Assembly (NCBI GenBank): GCA_963693315.1
Contig: OY856186.1
Coordinates: 94,638,132 to 94,702,131 of the forward strand
Direction of reading: 5' to 3'
Length of the DNA: 64,000 nucleotides
Source of the DNA: Diogma glabrata
Lineage: Eukaryota; Arthropoda; Insecta; Diptera; Cylindrotomidae
Shown: one piece after another, positions 27,701 to 39,700 of the stretch
How the letters are laid out: every line of letters starts with the position of its first letter
How positions within the stretch are numbered: the stretch's first letter is position 1
Position numbers and translations under genes: made by a program
Notes under the pieces: model-generated
Seen by the model: only the letters and a program-made list of their open reading frames with translations
Told to the model about the DNA's origin: nothing
Database searches by the model: none

Positions 27701-30700
27701 TAACTATGACAACAAATAATAACAATAATTTTAATTGGATTTTGAGATTTTAAATTCAAAGGTTGCTTTGATAAAAATTTCTATTTTTTATAGAATTTAA
27801 ACAAATACAAATGTTTTTTACTTTTTGGACGTAAAGGCTTGAAACCACATACAACAGAAACAGAAAAAGAATTCCATACAAATTTTACAGAAACCGAATT
27901 TTTATCTGTCAAATTTGTATGAATTTCGGTTTCTGTTGTATGTGAATGCCCGGCTTAACTATGACAACAAAATATATGGTTAAAAAGTGACACTTTACGG
28001 CCGCAAATCACAGTAATAAAGTACCACTTGAATATGTAGGCGAATAAAAAATTAATTAGATATTTTGATTTCGTTTGAATAAATAGTCTAGAAATTGAAT
28101 TCAACATTTTTTATGTTTTTGTTTTGTAATTGTGTTTATGATATTAGTTTTACCTAAAAAACTTATTGTTTGTTTACTTTGTGTATTGTTGTCTGTATCT
28201 AATCTATTTAATCTCTTGCACGGGGCAAGTATATTTATTGCGTTGTTTTTACCGAAATTTAACTGATATGGAGATGTCATTAAAATCGCAAGCAATAATT
28301 CAGTTAGAAATAGTTGTTTATTTTTCAGACGTAATAGTATTCATTATTAAGGGAAATATTTTCAGCGAAATGTATGTAATGTAAGTGAGCTTTTGTCAAT
28401 TCACCAATTAACACGAGATCAATTACTAGTATAACAAGAGACTAAATATGCATCTTAAAAACGTTCTAATAAGCAGAGATTTCGGCTCTTAGTTTTTAAA
28501 AACAGCCGTATGGATGGAAACGTCTAAGCCGTGTCATATAAAATAAAAAAAAACGTTCAAATATTATGTAATTTAAACGTTATTCTTGTAAATCTGTAGT
28601 AAGCGAGTGTTTGTGCCTTGTGGTGGTTTCATAATTAGTGTATTATATTTAAAAATTAGTATTATTAACTCAAATATTTCGTTTAACTTGAGGGTGCTTT
28701 AAAAAATTTGTAGGAACAAAACTAAAATTGCAATTCAGTTTGTGGCATATCCACAATAAGAGTTGATTTATTTTGATTCGGGACATTTCTGGCGGTGAAA
28801 AATAGTTTTTCACGGGACTCTTTCTGGGACTCTCGGACTCTATCTGGGTCAAAGACTTCATTATTTTTCTTAATAGATGTATACTTCAAATTCTATATTT
28901 GATCTCAAAATCAACAAAAAAACGTATGAACTGGTAGTGAGTTGATGGATTAAGGGACCCGTTCCACCTTCCTCCTTCTTATTCACTACGCTTTTTCTAA
29001 ACTGGACAGTGGACACAAGCACATAAAATAAGGCAAAACAAAACATATAATTTCAGCTACAAACGGCACAACCACATATTTAATACTTGCAATTTTAATG
29101 AATACTGAACAAACATTTTGAAAATTTTGTTGTTTAGAAAGTAAATAATTGTGGGTCGCTTAATTAAATAATTGTGTCTATAGGCACTATTAATAAAAAA
29201 AATTGTCTTATTTTTAATTATTTTGTTGAGTATATACAAGTAATTATTGATTAAAATAAAAGCATTTAAAAAAAAATATTTCATACAAACAGATCAAAAT
29301 ATTTATTTTGTTTGTTCATATTTTATAAATGGCTTTTATTCAAATTTTCTTTCACTCACTTCCGTAACCCTGCAGGTCAATGATAACCCCCTCCTCCATC
29401 CCTCCCTTAACTGTCACTTCATGTGATAGATTTTTGTTTTGTTGTGCTGGTCAGATATTTTAAGATATATTATTTTCAAATAATGTACTTTATTTTTCAC
29501 TCACTTCTGCAACCCTGCAATCATGTAGACCTTTGATTAATGATTCCTACCTCCCACACCCACCCCTTAACATCACTTCATCTGGTAGAATTTTGTTTTT
29601 GTTCTGTTATTCAAACATTTTAAGATATATTATTTTATTTGTCACTCGCTTTTGTGACCCTGCAGACCTTCGAATAGCACCCAATCACAATGTGGAAAGA
29701 GAAATTAAATATGACAGATGTGCATCACCATTCTTCAATCAATTTTAAAATTATTTTCTCTCTAAATATATATAATATACTCTCAGATCTCAGGTCCAAT
29801 ATTTTAATTGTAAAACTAAAATTTTTTATATGTGATGCACATCTTTAAAAACCGTTATCTTTAGAAAAACACCAAACTTTTTTGTAAATGTTGGCATGCC
29901 TCAAGATTGAGAAAAATATTTGATTCTTACTGCTTTACCGATGTCATGGTCTATCCAAAAAATAGCATCAAAAATAGAATTTAATTTATCACTTTATATG
30001 GCGAGAAGAAGTAAATTATTGATTAAAGAAATAGGTATTTTAGTGACTTCTTCAAAGAAGTTAGGATCAATAACACTGAGTGAATAAACAGTTAAAATAA
30101 TACAATCTTTTTATTTGGACGATGAGAATAGTTGGGCTTGTCCTGGTAAACGGGATTGCGTAACAAACTACTGAGGATAGTTTAACTATATCAAAGCAAC
30201 GCAGACTTTTGCTTTTCAATTTAAAAGAAGGATTTCAAATTTTTAAAGAAAAATATCCTGAAATTAAAGTTGGTTTTTCTAAATTTGCAACACTACGCCC
30301 TAAAGAATGTATTTTAGCTTTGGATAGAAATGGTACACATTCTGTGTGTGTTTGAATGTATCATCAAAACATAAAGATAATCTTCCAACCCATGACAACA
30401 CTTCATATATTTGATTCATCCATTGACACCTACAAAGATTTATTGCTAAAAATATTATGCGTAAATCCAACTGAAAAACGCTATTTGAACCAATGGTTAG
30501 TTGGTTAAATTAAATTACTTAAATTAAATTACTCAAACAATAATCTTAGAGGTGAGAAAGCGAAAAGAAAGCTTGATAATATAGTGTAAAAACCCAGTAC
30601 ATAGGTCGTAGTTTAATTTAAAATAAAATCGAATTAACTTTAACGATTTTTCCTGGCCAAACGGTTCGTTGACGTCACTTTTTTTTATATTTAGTTCAAA

Positions 30701-33700
30701 AGAAAATAAATTGAAGATTTGAAAAATAAACAAAATAAAAATTTTGATGAGGCCCTTTTGATAAAAAACTTAAAAAATAAAATTACTTGTAGTATTCTGG
30801 CCATACTTTAACCTAAAATATTNNNNNNNNNNNNNNNNNNNNNNNNNNNNNNNNNNNNNNNNNNNNNNNNNNNNNNNNNNNNNNNNNNNNNNNNNNNNNN
30901 NNNNNNNNNNNNNNNNNNNNNNNNNNNNNNNNNNNNNNNNNNNNNNNNNNNNNNNNNNNNNNNNNNNNNNNNNNNNNNNNNNNNNNNNNNNNNNNNNNNN
31001 NNNNNNNNNNNNNNNNNNNNNNGAAATTATTGATAATTTTTTGCACGATCAGGCGATTTTGAATGTTTGCTGATTCGTAAATAAACATAGTAAGTTTCGT
31101 TTACAAATCACTGGTCGGTAAGTAATTACTTACCGATCATGCAGCCGGTAAGTAATTACTTACCAGTAAGGGAGACCTCAGAGTGTGAATAAAAACGATT
31201 ATTAGTTAAATAATTGTGTACGTCTATTCACTAGCTTCAAATTTAAATGACATTCATTTAAAAATATTGCAATTAAAAGATTTAAAAGCAATTAATTTTG
31301 AAAATACATTCGATGGAATTAAGTTTTGCAACAAAAAAACCTATAGAATTATGATGAAACGCAAAGCTTACTATTTTGAAATGACATTTTAAAAAATTTT
31401 CTTTAAAACATTCAAACTTGAATTTTGTGAATGAATTTTATTATTTAAATAATTTTAATTGAATTTTTATTAATCGTGCAAAAAATGTAATAAGCATTTT
31501 GGGCATGAAGAGTATTACCGATTTCGGATATATTAGAGATCTCGACTTCGTCTCGATCTCAAAACATAAGTATATCCTCAATCGGTAATACACTCTTACT
31601 GCCCTTAATACTTAAATAACTATTGTGGAGGTTATATATTAATTATAGAAGTGTTAAAAAGTATCGAAACCTGTAAAAAATTTATTGTATTGGTTTTTAT
31701 AAAGTTTGAATAAAAATAAGAGTAAAAATTAAAGAAAACAATAATTTAAATTTATTTATTTATTATTTTAAATTTTTCATTGATCTTCAATGTTAATTTA
31801 CAAAAATCAATATCAAATTGAAAAATGCTCTTATTTGTATTGCTAATTAAAATATAACGATCAGAGGTAAAAAAAATTGTCATCAAAACTGGATGAAAAT
31901 CTAGGTAGCGAAGTCTATTTTACAACGTTTGCACTCTCCAATTTCATGTCATATTTTGTTTATTGACCAATATATTTGATAGTGTGTTATACGCCTCATA
32001 AATTTGGGTTAGCCAATAGATGGTGCCGTTTTTGTATTTAAAACATTGAATAAATATCTAAGGAAGATATTTTGAGTGAAGCATCTAATTTTTAGTATTG
32101 GTGAAGTTTGATAGTGTTTGTATTCTAGCTGGGTGGTACTGTTTACAATTTGCATATTTATATTTTCAAAACAAATAAAAGATTTAATAAATGTTACATA
32201 TAAATTTAAAAGCCTAATATGTTTGGATAAAATATTTCCTTATATTTCCATATATAAATATTTTTAATTGTCCATACAACACAAATTTTAATCATATTGA
32301 ATTACTTTAAGAACGCCTTATATTCGGCTGTGATTACGTTTGAAATATGGTTTGACAACGATGGATTAAAAAAAATTACATTTATGTAGGGTAATAAAAT
32401 ATAAAATTAAACTAAAAAAATAACAGTTTTTGTAAAGCAAATACTTTATGTTTTTGTTAAAACATCATTCTAAACCCTTTTTATGCGTAGTATTAGTCAA
32501 AATATTCTAATCATTGATATGAAATTCGATGATCAAATTTCAGTGTATTTAAGGTTATTTGTACATATTTTAATGTAACACTTCATTTTTATGAATTAAC
32601 TACTGCACAAATACTAATAATTGTTTTGTAAAACATTAATTTAAACTTTAATTTTTATAAATTTTGTTTAATTTTAATATCTTAAAGTAGAACTTCGGAT
32701 AAAAGCTATCATTTTATTTTAAAATACAAAACGAAATATGTCAAATGTCATGGATGAAGAACGCACAGATATACAAATTACATACTTCAAAAAATATTCG
32801 TGTAGCCGTAACGTAACGTGTAACATAATTGTAACGTAATTGTTCTTCCTTATATATTTATTCAATGATTTAAAATGTTGTTTTTAACGTTGAAGTTTGT
32901 GCAAATACACTACGATTTTCTTTTTCAAATTGTCGTGTATTATTTTTTCATCGGTGATTGGTGATAATTATTAATTATTGGTTTTTTGTTTAAATATCGG
33001 TTTATGCGCGTAGTTTGCTTTGATCAATGTTTTTATAGTAATAATTAAAGAATTCAATAACGAATTAAATATATACGCCCGCAGAAAGATTTGTAAAATT
33101 TTAAATTTTTGATCTATGGATGTGACTACCCCACGTACTTAGATTCCTGCTGTTTGCATATGAGTTAGCTTGAGTTATCGTATACCACTGGCAATAGCAG
33201 TGAGATATTACTAGCCAAAGTGATATCTTAGGGATGTTGGCCGATGAACTTTTTTCAATCAACGATAGCACCCTTAGTCTTAGTTATAGAATATTCTGCA
33301 CGCTATTTCTTTTAAAATAAAATGTGTTGGGTAGTACGAATTACAATGTAAGCACTAACAACTCATGACAACCTTTGAAGAATAAGGTCCACAACAACAT
33401 GCGTTTTAAGGTGTTAATGGACGCAAATTTTTTATTTTTGTATATTTTTTAAAAATCCTTAGATTTTTTCCTTTTTCCAGAATCCTTTTTTTAAAGAATC
33501 CTTACTTCTCACATCTGGACAACTGTATGTGGTCAGCTAACGTCGGAATACCTTTTGATTTATTCGTGTACGCATCTAGACGGAAAAACACAAAATATAA
33601 TGTGTGCCCACAAGCACGAACAAAGAAATAGAATTAAAACGACATTTTGAAATTTTTTCCTTATTAAAATAAATAATTGTTGTAATAAAAATGATACAAT

Positions 33701-36700
33701 GTTCATTGAATGTTTGGTACGTTTAGTTTGACTGAAACAATTGAAAAAACAACAACAATTGTATTAAATGTTTCGTTGTTTCAAATGCTTCAGTCAAATC
33801 GAACACGGCTGTTATCAGAACGAGTTTTCTTGAATTTCTTTTCTTATGAGATACCGACAATATGCGACAGGTATAATGTTAAATAAACAAAAGTTTTACA
33901 CTATTTGGTGTAAAATAAACTCAGTATTGAGAGATTTTTAGAGTGATTAAGCTTAAGGTAATTATTTTAATTCACATGAATTTTGCAATTTTAAAGCATT
34001 TTTTATTTTCGCTCAGAAAAACTTCTTTAAAACAGTTTTTGTGTGTTTCGTGTCGGGAACAAATACAATTTACAATTTTATAATCACAGATGAAGAATTC
34101 AATTTAAAGAAATATGCGATAATGATGTTTCAATTTAGAAATTATCTGAACATGAAAATTGAAATATGTTTTATTGTTGTTTCATCCACTGTGGAGACTG
34201 TAAGATGGCTTTGAACTATGATGTCTCTGATGAGTGTGGGTTAAATCCCGACAATAATTACTTATTATCGGGAATAATACTTTCAATAATTACTTTGAGC
34301 AATAATTGCTCACAAGATCGCCCAAAAATTAATATTCCATTAACATATATGCCAATATATTGACCGTGTGTAAGATATTAGTTTCGCATTGATTTGCAAC
34401 AATCAATAATGACTTTAAAATGACTTAGGATGTTGACTAAATAGAAATATTTCTCATCCTATGAATTCACATCCTATGAATTCTAATACAAAAACATCCA
34501 AATAATTTTGATTTTTTGGCATCACTTCTTCTATACCGTCATCGAATATATTGTCGCTATTCTTACTGACGTTGCTGATCATAAAATCACATAACGATCA
34601 AAATTTTTTCAACATTTTTAGTAACCTACCACAGGTAAAGAAAGCGTATATTAAACCGCATGAGCACTGTGAAAATTTGTGAATCCATTTGTGTTCCGTA
34701 TGTTCTAATGTTCTATATAGAGACACACCTGAAAACTTATTTGATCGCGTATTTTTTTATATATCCTTTGATGTATATATAATACTATTTTTTTTATATT
34801 TTACTGATCATCTAGAGTGCTGATCTCTTTACATTCATATTTAAAAAAAATAGATCATTTCTCATTACAACTCTTTGAAATTATTTCTACTACGTCAACA
34901 AAATGTATACACACAAACTTTATTTATAGGCGTAGCAAAGCACGCCGGGTCCCGCTAGTATATATATATATATATATAAATTTTTTTCATTTTGATTTTC
35001 CGTCTCCGCTTATCATTTATAGTCGATTGGCACCAAAAATTTTCTGAAATTCCGAGATGAAGCACGTTGCAATAGGTAGATTTTTATATGAAATCTACCT
35101 AAAACAAATGATTTAAATTTTGAAATTTTATTTCAGATTTAAAAAAAGCAATTTTCATATTTCTAGTAAATAAATGAGGCACACAAAATAAAATATAAAA
35201 TTTATATTTTTAATAATAATATTGTATTTGTTTTGATTAAAATCAAATAAAAACCGCAAACGTCACTTTTAAATCTCAGTTCTTATTTAGGATCTCAAAA
35301 ACAGCGAGTCCAAAATAGGCGATCAAATCGCCTATTTTGGAACAGAAATGGAGTTTTCGAACAACTTTATCTGTCAAATCGCTTGCTTAAATAGGCAAGA
35401 AATAGTTTAAGAACGATCATTTCCAGCCATAAACGTCAAAATAGGAAAATAAGCAAGCGATTTGGTGTTTACCAACGAACCCCCGCTATTCCAGCTAGAA
35501 GCAAAAAAAATTGTCATCCAAATTGGATGAAAAGACTATTTTTAACCAAGAAAATGACAGAGTTTATTATATAGCTATTTATTACAATGTCCAATTTCAG
35601 GTCAATTTTTTTTATTGAGCCAATATATTTGATAGTGTAATACACGGCTAAATAATATAGTGTTGGTGATATTGAAATGAAGAAGGCATTATAGAAAATC
35701 TAAAACAGTCACAATTCGAATTTTTTTTACCAATATTTTAAAAAACGTTTATTTCATACTGATATCTAAAACGACATTTTTTGGATTATTTATGGTACAA
35801 AAAGTTGAACTTTAATGTCCTAGGACTTTATAAAATTTTATAAAGTCTTAGGACGTTAAAGTTCAACTTTTTGAGCAAAATTTAAAACTCATTTCTTTTT
35901 ATTTTAATAAATTTCCAGTATGAAATGAAATTTTGTATTTACCTCAAACGAAAAGTGTTGTTAAAGGTACTCACTAGTAATTTCGGCCACGGCTAGACGC
36001 CTCGGCCATAAACAACTAGCTCGTACTTTAAAGTTTCACTTTTCGTTCTAGATAAATAAATAACTATTTTTGACTAAGATTGGAATTAATAGGACATTCA
36101 CGTCTAACTTTGCACTGAATGCGACTAAAAATGACCAGAATAGACTACATAAGTCGCGTGATGTTGCTTGGAATGTTTCTTACTTTCTTTTGGATGAATG
36201 TATTACCATGTAAATTTAAGAGAAGGAAGATAAAAAGATTAGGTTTACCTAATTTTGTTTTTTTTTGCATACATTTGAACAAATATTTGAAATCTGAATC
36301 AGGCATTGACAAAATTGGTTCAAACTCGATAAACATGTGCTGTGTTGTGTGGACTAGTGATTAGCAAGTACGACTTGAACTCAGAGACCTGAGATTCGAC
36401 TCCAATCTAACGTGTTTTTAGTCGAAACTTTAACAACCAACGTCTCACTGGTTTTCAAGTTAATCGTTATTTAGCCAATATGATCAATAAATGAAAAAAT
36501 CACTCATGTTGACAGCCTATGGTCCACTGTGGAACAATAAAACGACACCAGAAAAACCCAACTTTAAATAATTTAATGGTGTGACTTAATTTAAATTGAA
36601 CGTCTGCAATATTATTTTGATATTCATCAAATGATTTTTATATTTTTATATATTTTATATATTTTATAAAATATATTATATTTTTATATAAACCGAACAG

Positions 36701-39700
36701 ATTTCGACAAAATTAAATCTGACCGACACATTTTTGATTTGGCTGAAATTTTTTTTACAGGTTTTATATCGAAAATTGTTGTCTTTAAATTTATTTTTAC
36801 AGTAAAAATCATTTCTCCATTAATTAAACATTTTTTTTTATAGGAAACGTAGAATACGATGGTCATACTAAACACTCATTTCGTGGGTGGGGCAATGACT
36901 AAAGATCAATTTCAACATTTTATTTGTCAAACTGAACAATAGGAATTTGTTTATAACTTGTATTAATTTTAATTTTTTTGTAAACTAGCATCTTTAAACT
37001 TTAAAATAAAATAAACTAGAGGTTTTTATCTTTAATAGAACCGAAGTTATGAATATTTAAAAATAACTTGTCAAGCCAAAAATCACGAAATTCTCGAAAT
37101 TTAAAACCGCTATATTTTCTTAAAAAAAATGCTCGAACGCGTATATCTTTTTTTTCGACATAAAACCTATAAAAAAAATTTCAGCCAAATCAAAAATGAG
37201 TCGGTCAGAATGGTGTTCGGTTTGTAAAACAATTACCCATTTGCAGGTGGAATTCCTATTACACTATTTTAAACATTTTTCTACGATATTACAAATCTAT
37301 ATGAAAATTATATTTTAAGATAGCTAAGTGCATAGCTAAGCTAACTCAACTATGTGAACTATGTTTTTTGTATATTAGGTTTAATTACCTATAACTATAT
37401 ACACTTGAGCTAAAAAGTAAACATCGGCAACTCGCCGAAACCGATTTGGACATTCGACATATCAAAATGTTCAGTTTTTTGTGCTGATTTCAGAAATACC
37501 AAGATTAGTTGCCAACGCCGAGAATGGCATGAGTCATAATCAGTTTAAGAGATGAATAAACATACATAGAGTATATGAGTTTAAAAGCATTTAAGCATTT
37601 AAGCATTAAGTTTTTGTGTTTCGAAGACTTCTTCACTAATTACCATTTATGTAACATAGATTGTAACATGGATAGTGACTGACTCGTACAATTTCAAAAA
37701 GTTTATCAAATAATAAAGAATTAATGCTTAAATGCTTTTAAACTCATATACTCTATGTATGTTTATTCATCTCTTAAACTGATTATGACTCATGCCATTC
37801 TCGGCGTTGGCAACTAATCTTGGTATTTCTGAAATCAGCACAAAAAACTGAACATTTTGATATGTCGAATGTATAAATCGGTTTCGGTGAGTTGCCGATG
37901 TTTACTTTTAAGCTATCCCTTTTCTTCAACTATGTGAACTAACATAGTTCGTTTTGTATACAGTTTACAACGACAGCTAAATATAAAGATTAAAGACTGA
38001 TAATTAAAGTTATGTTCATAATATTTTCTGTCAAAATATTTGAATATTTTAAATTTTATAGTTAGAAAAATTACATAGATGAAAAACGTGATCTACGCAG
38101 GTGAAAAAGTCGAAATTTGAACTTGACCATTTTTGATTTTCCTGAAACTTGGCATATAAGTAGTATGCACAAAATAAAAAATACAACTTATTTTAAAATT
38201 TTTTTAAAGTGCATAGTTTGAGCACAGGGAGCACCCCAACATGCATGAAAAATGAAAATTCTGCCAATCCGATGTAACTTTGAAATTAAATTGCTCAAGA
38301 ACGGCTATACCGATTTCATCAAACTTTTTTTTGTTTGATAGATGATTAGTTAGCCCTTTGAATAAAATTAATTTATTGTTTTTATAATTAATTTTTAAAT
38401 AAAAATATTAAAAAAAATTTTTAAAGATGGCGCTAAGGTCGAAGATCAATTGGAATCAAATTAATTTTTTTTCTGATAAATAGTTCTATCCTTACTCTAA
38501 AATATATCAAATTAACTCAGAGGCGTTAATTTTTGTTCTTGAGATATTTAATTTTAAAGATTTTTAGTACGACTGAAATTCGAATTTTTCTTCATTTTTT
38601 CAAACAACTTCCATTAACAAAAAATTTTAAAATCAATTAAATTTTAATTTTTTTTTTTTAAATATAGCTCTAACCTTACTTTAAAATATATGAAATTTAC
38701 AAAGAGGCGTTAATTCGTGTTCTTGAGATATTTAATTTTAAAGATTTTTAGTCCGTCTAAAATTCTAATTGTTCATTATTTTCTCGAACTTCAGTGGTTA
38801 AAATTTTTTAATGATATAAATTGTTCGAAAAAATAATGAACAAATACAATTTTAGACGGACTAAAAATCTTTAAAATTAAATATCTCAAGAACACGAATT
38901 AACGCCCCTTTGTAAATTTGATATATTTTAAAGCAAGGTTAGAGCTTTAATTAAAAAAAAAAGTTAAAATTTAATTGATTTTAAAATTTTTTGTTAATGG
39001 TTCAGTGGTACTAAAAATCTTTAAGATTAAATATCTCAAGAATAAAAATTAACGCCTCTGAGTTAATTTGATATATTTTAGAGTAAGGATAGAACTATTT
39101 TCAGAAAAAAAAATTAATTTAATTCCAATTGATCTTCGACCCTAGCGCTATCTTTAAAAAAGTTTTTTTAATATTTTTATTTAAAAATTAATTATAAAAA
39201 CAATAAATTAATTTTTTTCAAAGGGCTAACTAATCATCTATCAAACAAAAAAAAGTTTGATGAAATCGGTATAGCTGTTCATGAGCAGTTTAGTTTCAAA
39301 GTTACATCGAATTGGCAGAATTTTCATACATGTTGGGGTGCCCCCTGTGCTCAAACTATGCACTTTAAAAAAATTTTAAAATAAGTTGTATTTTTTATTT
39401 TGTCCATACTACTTATATGCCAAGTTTCAGGAAAATCAAAAATGGTCAAGTTTTCACAACTCTGTCTAGAACACGTTTTTCATCAATAAGTGTGCAATTT
39501 CAAGCAAGTTCAGCAAATTTTTGGGAAATTTTGACTTGACCCCTTTTAATTTTGATTATTTTTTGTTTATAGATAGTCTTTCATAAAAAATCTAGTCTTT
39601 AATAAAAAATACAAGTTCTCTTAGAATTTTTTTTTCGACCAGGGGTCTTCAGAGGGTGGCCCTCAATTTTTTGTTATTTTGTGATGTGAGTGCATTTTGA

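Noticed and set aside
34166..34363. 65-codon frame with a Cys/Asn-rich sequence
   Set aside because: No homology that I recognise and no supporting signals.
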